DNA of 20,022 bases. It comes from a virus. Both the position numbers and the translations under genes were made by a program. How positions within the stretch are numbered: position 1 is the stretch's first letter; each line of letters opens with the position of its first letter. The notes under the pieces were generated by a model. That model made no database searches and had not been told where the DNA came from. It saw only the letters and a program-made list of their open reading frames with translations. The stretch covers positions 1 through 20,022 of the IMG/VR virus record IMGVR_UViG_3300006919_000638. One strand, 5' to 3'. This document shows positions 12,625-19,632 of the stretch, one piece after another.

Positions 12625-13566
12625 TTATCTAACGTAGGACCCCATCGGATTTTCAAAAACATTGAAATCAACTCCAGGCGTATTGCCCGGAATGGCGCCT
12701 GGGATGTTAGAAGACATTACAGGCTGTGCATTAGGCTGCGGCGCTGGTTGATTAGTCTCAGGCCGTGGCACTGTTTCATAAATAGGATCAGGCCTTGGAA
12801 TATACGTTGGAAAGAAGTCAGTTGGCATAGGTTGCGACTGAGCCATTCCTGCGTAAGGCGCTAACGCCTGCATAGGTGCTTGCTGACCGTACCCGCCAAA
12901 AACGCTACCCACTGGTGGTTCTGGTCGTTGTGGCATCACCATCATGCCCATGCCATTGCCTGCATCCACATTGGTTTCACCTGTGCCACCTGCAAAAAAT
13001 CTTGCCGCAAAGCCTGGGTCATACGACTGACCAACGATGTTGCTTGGTATTAGTGAGTCAGGAGTGCCAAGGTTTGATGTTGGCGGCACATACCTGCCTT
13101 CAAACTTATCGGGCGTTTCTGTGGGAGGAGGCATAAATTCTGGAGGAAAAGGCTCTGTAGGAGCAGGCTCTGTAGGAGCAGTAGTCACAGGCGCGGTGCT
13201 GTACATCGCCCTTGATGGCTCGCTTGCTTCCCACTGCTTTAAGTTTTCTTTGTATTCCCTATTCGCCTTTTGATAACTCTTGCTTGCTGCACCCATGCCT
13301 TTAGGCCGTCTAGGTTGTACAGGCTTAGACCTCAACCAATCGATATAGTCTGACTCGAAAGATGCCCCATCAGGCTGGCTCGTGAGGACAGTTTCAGTCG
13401 CTATAGGCGCTGGAGGCATCGGCATTTCAACGGGTGCTTGCCCACGATTGTACACATCGTCTGGGCGAGGCATAGAACGACCTAGCATGGGATTATTAAA
13501 CTTATCAGGATCATCAATGTAATCTTGACGATTGGGCGAATAGCCCCGAATGGGAAGCGCGCTCAT
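12625..13566 (-). CDS. Proline-rich disordered protein of unknown function
   Basis: A 313-residue protein, rich in Pro, Met, Gly and Gln. It starts with MSALPIRGYSPNRQDYIDDP. A short charged helical part lies around residues 90-118 (MGAASKSYQKANREYKENLKQW), then Thr/Glu/Pro runs (TAPTEPAPTEPFPPEFMPPP, residues 128-147) and another Pro-rich region to the C-terminus. No catalytic, membrane or binding motif is recognised. The composition predicts disorder. It sits between small post-portal genes and the co-chaperonin and overlaps the preceding stop as TAATG. It could be an internal virion or portal-bound protein, but that is only positional inference. Confidence 0.78.
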   Translation of the reverse strand: MSALPIRGYSPNRQDYIDDPDKFNNPMLGRSMPRPDDVYNRGQAPVEMPMPPAPIATETVLTSQPDGASFESDYIDWLRSKPVQPRRPKGMGAASKSYQKANREYKENLKQWEASEPSRAMYSTAPVTTAPTEPAPTEPFPPEFMPPPTETPDKFEGRYVPPTSNLGTPDSLIPSNIVGQSYDPGFAARFFAGGTGETNVDAGNGMGMMVMPQRPEPPVGSVFGGYGQQAPMQALAPYAGMAQSQPMPTDFFPTYIPRPDPIYETVPRPETNQPAPQPNAQPVMSSNIPGAIPGNTPGVDFNVFENPMGSYVR

Positions 13567-13760
13567 TAGTAAATCCCGCTGAACTTCTTGCCGCGCAGTG
13601 CCGCACCACCACCTCGAGACTCACCGGCACCAAAAGGAGCGGGCTTGCCTGGAGTAGCAATGCTTTCAGCCTTCGCATAGTTAACGGTGCCCTGATCCTT
13701 AATAGATACCTTGCTATCGGTAACCTTGGGCTGAGGAAAACTTGTTTGACGCTTGATCAT
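13566..13760 (-). CDS. Small basic protein with RGGGAALRGKKFSG end
   Basis: A 64-residue protein, basic and probably flexible. The C-terminal GESRGGGAALRGKKFSGIY is the distinctive part and matches a motif I recall in small proteins encoded after portal genes in several marine phages. The N-terminal half (KRQTSFPQPKVTDSKVSIKD) is polar. Its start overlaps the previous stop as ATGA and its stop overlaps the next start as TAATG, strongly arguing that it is translated. Function unknown; the basic Gly-rich tail could bind nucleic acid or the acidic portal region. Confidence 0.8.
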   Translation of the reverse strand: MIKRQTSFPQPKVTDSKVSIKDQGTVNYAKAESIATPGKPAPFGAGESRGGGAALRGKKFSGIY

Positions 13761-13999
13761 GACTTTTTACCTTTAGGTGCTGATTTGGGTGCGGCCTTAG
13801 CTTTAGGCGCGGCTTTCTTCTTGGGTGCGGCCTTTACTTTGGGTTCGACCATCGCCTCAACATTCGCTTCAGTTTCCGCAGAAACTTCTTCCACAACTGC
13901 CGGTTGGATGGGCTTTGGTTCTTCGCCATTCTTCAAAGCCTCAAATGCCTTGTTTGCGGCCTTCTGAACTTGGGCCATTTTCTGTCGTACTGAACTCAT
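13757..13999 (-). CDS. Small Lys/Ala-rich protein with histone-like tail
   Basis: An 80-residue protein with two parts. Residues 1-30 form a helix (SVRQKMAQVQKAANKAFEAL), and residues 34-54 are acidic (AVVEEVSAETEANVEAMVE). Residues 54-80 are a strongly basic Lys/Ala/Pro repeat (KAAPKKKAAPKAKAAPKSAP), similar to histone H1 tails and bacterial H1-like proteins. It starts eleven bases after the portal stop and is coupled to the following gene. The tail suggests contact with DNA or with an acidic surface during packaging; this is inference, as low-complexity composition is weak evidence. Confidence 0.8.
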   Translation of the reverse strand: MSSVRQKMAQVQKAANKAFEALKNGEEPKPIQPAVVEEVSAETEANVEAMVEPKVKAAPKKKAAPKAKAAPKSAPKGKKS

Positions 14000-14010
14000 T
14001 GTAAATCTCT

Positions 14011-16557
14011 CTATCGATTACCGAAAAATTCTTTCGCCACGTTTTCTGCAGTTTTAGCCATTTGAGCAGATTTCTGCAAGTCGATTCTTTCCCTTGCAAC
14101 ACTATCTTTCATTTCAGCCAACTCGCGCTGTAAGTCCATGCGCTCATCAGCCATGTCGGCAGTGTTATCAATTCGCTCACTTTCCAGCTTAATTCTTCGA
14201 TCAGCTTCCTCAGCTTTGCGCTGCAGATCCGCTTCTTTGATATCAAGCTCACGATCACGCAGATTAACCAGCGGGTCATCTTGTTGTGTCGGTGCAAGCT
14301 CTGGCGCCATCGCCTCAGTCAACTGCATAGAAATCTGTGCGACCTTGTCTTCCATGATCACCTGCATCTGCTGTTGCATCTGCTGCATTTGCATCTGAAC
14401 CTGTTGCATCATCATCGGATCCATCTGAGCTTGCTGCTGAGTCTGCTGCATCTGTTGCTGCATCTGTTGAATCTCAGGGTCTTGCTGAGCCATCTCACGC
14501 GCTTTGAAATCAATGTGCTGATAAATGTGCGCTTGAATCATCGACATGCCCTGCTGTTGACCAGGAGGCGCTGCAGAAATAAGCGGTGTTTTTAATAACG
14601 CAATGTGCGAATCAATGTGAGCATCGTGATCTTGTTGAGCAAACGCCTGTGCAGGCTGCATCTGCAAGAACCCAGAGTTCTCGATTGCTGGTGACACAGG
14701 CTGTGGCTGTGGTGGTGGTGGCAACAACTGCTCAATCTGCTGCACACCCATCGCCTCGTACATACGGCGATACGCCTCGTACATGCCTTGTGGCCCATGG
14801 ATCTGCGGGTTCGACTGGACCATTTGCATCATCTCTTGAGCGAGCATAACGCGCTGGCTCATGGAGAATATGTTCGGGTCAGACACAGGAATGATGTCGA
14901 TACGATCATCAAAGTCCTGTGCCAACAACTGCTGCTGCCCACTAGCGATCTGGTATGGATACGCCTTGATCGGTGACTCTTTGATCACTCGTGCAAGTAT
15001 GTTGAACTCCACACGCTGGCTGTAATGCATTCGCTTGTGTATCGCGCTCATCACTCGGCTACCGCGCTCAAGCAACGCAATCGTTGTGCCTACAGGCGCC
15101 TCTTGGTTGCCATCACCAATCTGCATATCACCAACAGAAGCGAAACGACGGCCTGCGTCAACCAACATGCCCAGCAACTGCAAGAGTGTGCCGCTTGGCT
15201 CTTTAAACGGCAGAGGCATCAACGCATCGCGCAATGACCCGCCAGGCGCATCCATGTCTCTGAACTCACCAGGTTGCAATGGAACATCGTTGTCTCGGAT
15301 ACGAATGCCACGAGCCTTAAATCCTGCAGGCAAGTTCGCCAACGTACCGGCATCAATCAACTGACGCAGAATAGAAGTGGCCGCTTGAGACAAGCCACCA
15401 ATCATGTGGGTCAGACCAAAACCGTAAAAACCAACACCTGGCAGAAACTTATAGTGAACAAAATAGTCAATGCGACGGCGCATAGCATCGTCTTGCTTGT
15501 AGTTCCTGCGAACAGAAAGGATAGTGCTCTGCTTCGGTAGTAGCGTGACGATGTACGGTAGTTTGATACCCGTTTCTTCGCCTTGAGCATCGACATCTTC
15601 AAACCCTGGAATGTCCAACTCAACATGAACCTCCATAACCTCGGCGTCGTAATCGTTTGAGCTACCAGATGGCTTAACGCCTTGTAGTTCATCAATCTCT
15701 TCCTCAATGTCACTAGCTGAATATGTCGAGTCATCAGACTCGCCACTGACCTTTGTCTTGCGATAAAAACCAGCCTGCTGAAGCTTGCGAACCTCGTTCA
15801 TCGACATGTCAATTACATGCGTGATACGAACCGCATCATCAAGACTCGTAGTGCCATAAGGCACAATCAGTTTCTCAGACGGGATGAAACGCGATACAGG
15901 ACGGCCTAGCGACTGATCAAAGTGAACCTTACGAAACGCACTGCCAGACAAAGGCAAATAGAAAAGTAGTTGGTCTGTCTCAGGATCGTATTCTTTCATC
16001 TCCTGAGTGATCAGATAGTTCATGAACTCCTGCACACGAGCAGCCTGAAGGTCAGTCTGGGGCGTGCCCATACCCATGACCATCGTCTTAACAGGCCCAC
16101 CAGAAGGCAACATCTCTTTGTAAGCTTGTGCTTGAAACTGCGTGACAGACTCAGCCAAGAGGGGGTGAATGACGCCAGAAGCCCCGTCAAAGGGTTCTGT
16201 GCGATCTTCAAACTTCATACCTAAGAACTTCAAGCCCTCGGTGTACTGATCAATCCACTCTTTGCGCGATGACTTATCGTCATCAATATCACCCATCAAG
16301 TCAGAGTAGATTCGACCTAGATCCGCTTGATCAATAACCTCTGCAAGGTTGGCGTCAAACGCAAGAGGAGCCTCCATATCAAGATCGCCTTCACCAAAGA
16401 CCATGGTGCCATCGTCCATCATCATGGCATCTTCATCGTCCATGTCATCAAACATCAGGTCTTCATCAGAACCCTCAGAAAGCTGAATCTCTTTTGAACT
16501 GTTTTCGATATCAAGTTCATCGATATCAACGTCATCTACACCGCGCTCTATAGCCAT
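14011..16557 (-). CDS. Portal protein
   Basis: An 848-residue protein expected to form the dodecameric ring at the DNA-packaging vertex. Residues 1-70 are strikingly acidic (EDAMMMDDG and similar). The core, about 70-640, has motifs that I associate with P22-like and marine phage portals: RKEWIDQYTEGLKFLGM, PFDGASGVIHPLLAESVTQF, FYLPLSGSAFRKVHFDQ, FIPSEKLIVPYG, ITHVIDMSMNEVRKLQQAGF, VHYKFLPGVGFYGFGLTHM and QLIDAGTLANLPAGFKARG. Residues 692-740 are a Gln/Met-rich tract, and 765-848 a charged coiled coil, as in the barrel or crown of long portals. It is larger than a usual siphovirus portal. It lies downstream of the terminase gene on the same transcript, which supports the packaging role. Confidence 0.92.
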   Translation of the reverse strand: MAIERGVDDVDIDELDIENSSKEIQLSEGSDEDLMFDDMDDEDAMMMDDGTMVFGEGDLDMEAPLAFDANLAEVIDQADLGRIYSDLMGDIDDDKSSRKEWIDQYTEGLKFLGMKFEDRTEPFDGASGVIHPLLAESVTQFQAQAYKEMLPSGGPVKTMVMGMGTPQTDLQAARVQEFMNYLITQEMKEYDPETDQLLFYLPLSGSAFRKVHFDQSLGRPVSRFIPSEKLIVPYGTTSLDDAVRITHVIDMSMNEVRKLQQAGFYRKTKVSGESDDSTYSASDIEEEIDELQGVKPSGSSNDYDAEVMEVHVELDIPGFEDVDAQGEETGIKLPYIVTLLPKQSTILSVRRNYKQDDAMRRRIDYFVHYKFLPGVGFYGFGLTHMIGGLSQAATSILRQLIDAGTLANLPAGFKARGIRIRDNDVPLQPGEFRDMDAPGGSLRDALMPLPFKEPSGTLLQLLGMLVDAGRRFASVGDMQIGDGNQEAPVGTTIALLERGSRVMSAIHKRMHYSQRVEFNILARVIKESPIKAYPYQIASGQQQLLAQDFDDRIDIIPVSDPNIFSMSQRVMLAQEMMQMVQSNPQIHGPQGMYEAYRRMYEAMGVQQIEQLLPPPPQPQPVSPAIENSGFLQMQPAQAFAQQDHDAHIDSHIALLKTPLISAAPPGQQQGMSMIQAHIYQHIDFKAREMAQQDPEIQQMQQQMQQTQQQAQMDPMMMQQVQMQMQQMQQQMQVIMEDKVAQISMQLTEAMAPELAPTQQDDPLVNLRDRELDIKEADLQRKAEEADRRIKLESERIDNTADMADERMDLQRELAEMKDSVARERIDLQKSAQMAKTAENVAKEFFGNR

Positions 16558-16580
16558 GGCTCGCCCTTTCTGAGTTCGTC

Positions 16581-17261
16581 TCAGTCTTTGTCTGCGTACA
16601 GATTATCGAAGATACGGTTCACATCTAGCGTGTAATCCAAGTCCGACTTGCTGTAATGAATATGCTGTGACGGCCTAAAATCAGGGGCGCCATCACCAGT
16701 CTCAAACCACGCAGGATGCGTCACCCTCACCCTGTTGTTGGGCAAAGCTACTATATTCCCCGTCCACTCGCCAGCATCAAGTAACTCCATCACATGCGAT
16801 TGTTTGTGCTGTGCAGGATCATCAGCGATCTCATTCTCAGCATAATCCACAGTGAACAAGTACTTCGCGGGGTACATCTCCCCACCAATTTTGGCCATCC
16901 AGGGGCACGGCGTTGCGCGATCTAAAACGTATACAGCATGAGTGTGAGAAGAACAGTCCCAAGGCTGGGCATCATGTACCGCCATAGGGACTGGCCACTC
17001 CTCAAACGGCGTATCCGCAACCAAAGCAGTGATCGGCATTCTTGCCCACATGGCTCCACCATGAACATTCGGTTCGTCCTCATCATCGTCAGTTTCACAC
17101 CCAGTGAAAATGACCTGAAAACTGAGGCATCTCGTAGGCATCGTAGTTACAGCAATAACCATCGCGTGTAAAAACTCGCCATGGTATTTCTCGTGATTGT
17201 GTGTGTATTCCCGTCTCACCCACGCCTTAAAGTGCGGGATGTTACTTTGTAAGTATGGCAA
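16581..17261 (-). CDS. Conserved phage protein of unknown function, TTG start
   Basis: A 226-residue protein starting at TTG 17261, directly after the previous TAA. AAGGA (17272-17276) ten bases upstream supports this unusual start. The sequence is compact and rich in His, Trp, Cys and Met: IPHFKAWVRREYTHNHEKYH, LHAMVIAVTTMPTRCLSFQV, VHGGAMWARMPITALV, HDAQPWDCSSHTHAVYVLDR, PCPWMAKIGGEMYPAKYLF. I remember nearly the same sequence in many marine phage genomes next to terminase and portal genes, always unnamed. The clustered His and Cys residues could bind metal or form an active site, but no known fold is recognised. Its place between metallopeptidase and portal suggests a role in head morphogenesis. 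Confidence 0.87.
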   Translation of the reverse strand: MPYLQSNIPHFKAWVRREYTHNHEKYHGEFLHAMVIAVTTMPTRCLSFQVIFTGCETDDDEDEPNVHGGAMWARMPITALVADTPFEEWPVPMAVHDAQPWDCSSHTHAVYVLDRATPCPWMAKIGGEMYPAKYLFTVDYAENEIADDPAQHKQSHVMELLDAGEWTGNIVALPNNRVRVTHPAWFETGDGAPDFRPSQHIHYSKSDLDYTLDVNRIFDNLYADKD

Positions 17262-18182
17262 TTAAAAAATGTCCTTAGCATAGTCTATTGCCCGTTCAAC
17301 AAAGCCTGGCGGTTCTTTTGGTTTCGCCGCAGGGGTTGGAAGCCTGACCCCAAGTTCCTTTTGTTTTTCAGGCGTTAAATAACCTCTGATATCGTCTTGT
17401 AGCCTTCTAAGATTTAACATCGTAAGAGGGCGTCTGTCTCCTCCAAAAGACTCTTTTAACTTCCTTTCTTTAGGAGTGTTTGGATAAGCAGCGTCAAATG
17501 CGTCTAAATAATAGTGACTTTCATTAATAAAAGAATACAGTCTAGCACGTTCTTTATTCAGCCTTCTGTACTCCGCACGACCTTCCGAAGAGTCTTGATC
17601 AACACTTTCCATTTCAAGCTCTAATTGTTTAAGCCTGTCTTCAAACAATGGAAGGCTTTGTGCCCTATGAAACAACTCATGATTTACTGTCTTTGATAGA
17701 TCGTCTAGACCGCCAAACCCACCATACCCTTCGTATTCTTTGCCGCTATAAAGCTTCCCGCCTTCATCCCTTAGCTTTCGGTCTGTGGATTGAAAGTACC
17801 TGATCTCATCAGGCTTGGGGTAAGAGCCTTGGTAAAAATCAAAGCCAAGCGTCCTTCTTGCGTCTCTAGCAAGAGCATCCTCGGTAGTTGTCGGAGGAGC
17901 ATAATGACCCAAAGCATTGGACATCCTTTGCCGCTGGTCGCGAGAAGGCATACCCATCGGCCTAATAATAGCGCGTCGGCCCAGCGTTCCTTCTTGATCA
18001 CCCTGACCTTGCATGCCTAGATAAGACATCAAGCCATAAAGACCACCATAGCGGAGGTCTTCAGGAAGACGGGTCTGAATCTCATCCTCAAACTCAATGT
18101 CAGCCATCTGCTCAGATGCCGCACGAGCTTCCTCAGACAAAGCGTCCCGCAGTAGGTCTTCTATCCCCACTTGGCTTCCCAC
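17262..18182 (-). CDS. Putative zinc metallopeptidase (HExxH)
   Basis: A 306-residue protein from GTG 18182; a second GTG at 18170 would shorten the overlap with the previous gene from 22 to 10 bases, and neither has a clear ribosome site. Residues 166-175 contain VNHELFHRAQ, a HExxH zincin motif with His168, Glu169 and His172. At 219-228 INESHYYLDA follows, so Glu221 could be the third zinc ligand, recalling the NE...D segment of gluzincins. Around the motif, DDLSKTVNHELFHRAQ fits a helix. No signal peptide or membrane segment is present, so it would act in the cytoplasm or in the procapsid. No other head protease is visible in this window, so a maturation protease is a hypothesis. A toxin-like or inactive peptidase is an alternative. 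Confidence 0.75.
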   Translation of the reverse strand: MGSQVGIEDLLRDALSEEARAASEQMADIEFEDEIQTRLPEDLRYGGLYGLMSYLGMQGQGDQEGTLGRRAIIRPMGMPSRDQRQRMSNALGHYAPPTTTEDALARDARRTLGFDFYQGSYPKPDEIRYFQSTDRKLRDEGGKLYSGKEYEGYGGFGGLDDLSKTVNHELFHRAQSLPLFEDRLKQLELEMESVDQDSSEGRAEYRRLNKERARLYSFINESHYYLDAFDAAYPNTPKERKLKESFGGDRRPLTMLNLRRLQDDIRGYLTPEKQKELGVRLPTPAAKPKEPPGFVERAIDYAKDIF

Positions 18183-18553
18183 TTGGTGCTCTTAGTGCGC
18201 TTATTGGCCATGCCGCCTTTGGCCCTCTTGATAGGAGATCTGGATGGCTTGATGCCACGCTTCTCCATCTCCGCACGACCAACACGGGTCATCAACTCGT
18301 TTATGCCCGCCGTAGCTGTACCAACACCAGTTGCGCCAGCAATAACACGGTTGCGAGTCTTCTTAGCTGCAGTCGCTGCACGCTCACGATCAGCAATAGA
18401 CGGGCCTTTCTGATCCCGCATGTACTTTGGCGTAGGCTGGTTCTTGGAGGCCTCCTGGGCCTTCTTAACCGCAGTCTTCCCATACTTCTTGATCGCAGCC
18501 TCAACGCCCTTCTTAGCGATGAGAGCCATGATCGGGAATAACGGAGCGGCCAT
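18161..18553 (-). CDS. Small basic protein with KGG-type C-terminus
   Basis: A 130-residue, strongly basic protein. Residues 1-40 include an amphipathic helix (PIMALIAKKGVEAAIKKYGK), residues 60-75 are charged, and residues 68-88 (RVIAGATGVGTATAGINELM) are hydrophobic and Gly/Ala-rich, possibly membrane-active or a loose helix. The C-terminal part, IKPSRSPIKRAKGGMANKRT then KSTKWEAKWG, is basic and shares the AKGGM element with the repeats of the preceding protein. Its ATG overlaps that stop as TAATG. Function unknown. Shared tails suggest both proteins work at the same place, perhaps with DNA or the terminase complex, but this is inference. Confidence 0.72.
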   Translation of the reverse strand: MAAPLFPIMALIAKKGVEAAIKKYGKTAVKKAQEASKNQPTPKYMRDQKGPSIADRERAATAAKKTRNRVIAGATGVGTATAGINELMTRVGRAEMEKRGIKPSRSPIKRAKGGMANKRTKSTKWEAKWG

Positions 18554-19623
18554 TACTTCATCGCCTTGCCGTAACCGCGCTTAGCTGCGCCTACACCGCG
18601 TGGCTTAGTAGGCTTGCGTGAAACTGCACCGCCTTTGGCCATGCCTTTCTTCTTAACAGCACCGCCCATGGCGTAGCCCTTCTTCTTCATGGCACCACCC
18701 TTAGCCATGCCTTTGGACTTCATCATGCCGCCCATAGCCTTCTTGGTGACTCCTCGACCCTGCAAGATGTCCGCCTGTGTTACCTTGCCGTCCTTGTTTA
18801 AGTCAGGGAAACCACCCTTCTTCATGCCCATAGCCTTACGCCCACCACGAGCGCCGCCTTTGGATGCCATTTTAGATTTCATCATACCGCCTCCCATTTT
18901 CTTGACCGGCTTCTTTTTAACCGCAGTCTTCAGTTCAGTTGTGTATTTCTTGCCGTTCCAAGTGAATGTTTTAGAGCCACCCTTCAACGCTTTGTCCCTA
19001 TGGAATTTAAAAGCTTCCTTGAAAGGAACGCCGCCTTTGCTCACCCCAACGTTGTATTTCTTGTCGCCGGTAAGTGCTGGCGTGGACTTGGCGCCCTTCG
19101 CCTTAGGGGCACGGGCCTTGGGAGCAGGGGTCTTGGAAGCAGGTGTTTTGGCGGCAGGAGCCTTCGGCTTAGGAGCAGTGGCCTTAGGGGCAGGCTTGGT
19201 TGCCGCGACCACTGCGCTTTGCTTGGCAGTCTCGCCCGTGGCTTGGCCCGCAGCCTTAGCAACAACAGGCGCCGCCCTGCGTGTAGAAATCTGCTCTTCC
19301 TTCTGACTCCTCAAACGAGCAGCCCTTTCCTCGCCTTCCTTCTTGCGCTCAGCAAGAACTCTTGCCGCCTTATTCTTTCTTATCTCTTGATCTTTCTTTC
19401 GCTTCAAAGCAGCAGCACGTCTCTTGCCTTCAGCTTCGCGCTGCTTGAGAGTCTCCATGCCCTTGCGTCTTCGGTTCAAACGGCCTTGTGGATCATCCAT
19501 ACTCTCGGATCGGGGCATCTTGCCACTGAGGTATGTGCCAATCGTGCCGAATAAACCCTTCTCCTCAAGAGTGTCAGAAGCAATTTGCTGACGAGTCCTA
19601 TCATCGTACTTCGTTTTTGCCAT
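18553..19623 (-). CDS. Basic Lys/Ala/Pro-rich protein with EF-hand-like loop and KGG repeats
   Basis: A 356-residue, extremely basic protein; ATG is preceded by TAGGAG. Residues 50-112 form a Lys/Arg/Glu coiled coil. Residues 118-185 are an Ala/Lys/Pro tract like histone H1 or ribosomal tails. A small ordered piece follows (GVPFKEAFKFHRD, 198-210; KTFTWNGKKYTTELK, 218-232). Then a loop DLNKDGKVTQAD (274-285) fits the EF-hand/dockerin calcium pattern DxNxDGxxxxxD. Residues 302-334 are three 11-residue KKKGxAxGGAV repeats. The FTWNGKKYTTELK and FPDLNKDGKVTQADI segments occur, as I recall, in other marine phage proteins. It lies directly after the terminase gene, so a role in packaged DNA, head interior or terminase function is likely but undefined. 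Confidence 0.82.
   Translation of the reverse strand: MAKTKYDDRTRQQIASDTLEEKGLFGTIGTYLSGKMPRSESMDDPQGRLNRRRKGMETLKQREAEGKRRAAALKRKKDQEIRKNKAARVLAERKKEGEERAARLRSQKEEQISTRRAAPVVAKAAGQATGETAKQSAVVAATKPAPKATAPKPKAPAAKTPASKTPAPKARAPKAKGAKSTPALTGDKKYNVGVSKGGVPFKEAFKFHRDKALKGGSKTFTWNGKKYTTELKTAVKKKPVKKMGGGMMKSKMASKGGARGGRKAMGMKKGGFPDLNKDGKVTQADILQGRGVTKKAMGGMMKSKGMAKGGAMKKKGYAMGGAVKKKGMAKGGAVSRKPTKPRGVGAAKRGYGKAMK
18622..18720 (-). repeat. Three tandem 11-residue KKKGxAxGGAV repeats
   Basis: Units KSKGMAKGGAM, KKKGYAMGGAV and KKKGMAKGGAV follow directly on each other at residues 302-334 of the basic protein. Confidence 0.85.
18769..18804 (-). other. EF-hand/dockerin-like calcium loop in the basic protein
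   Basis: Encodes DLNKDGKVTQAD (residues 274-285), with Asp1, Asn3, Asp5, Gly6, Val8 and Asp12 in EF-hand loop numbering. Only one loop is present. Confidence 0.65.
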
Positions 19624-19632
19624 GGCTGGCTC

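Noticed and set aside
14340-14480. CTG/TTG-rich tract resembling a trinucleotide expansion
   Set aside because: It encodes the Gln/Met-rich tract of the portal with mixed codons and is not a pure repeat.
14138-14595. Cys/Leu/His-rich plus-strand frames opposite the portal C-terminus
   Set aside because: They result from the complement of Gln/Met codon runs. They have no ribosome binding site and no family resemblance.
18689-19306. 205-codon plus-strand open frame opposite the basic protein
   Set aside because: Hydrophobic Ala/Leu/Pro composition is the mirror of Lys/Ala/Pro codons; all convincing genes are on the other strand and tightly packed.
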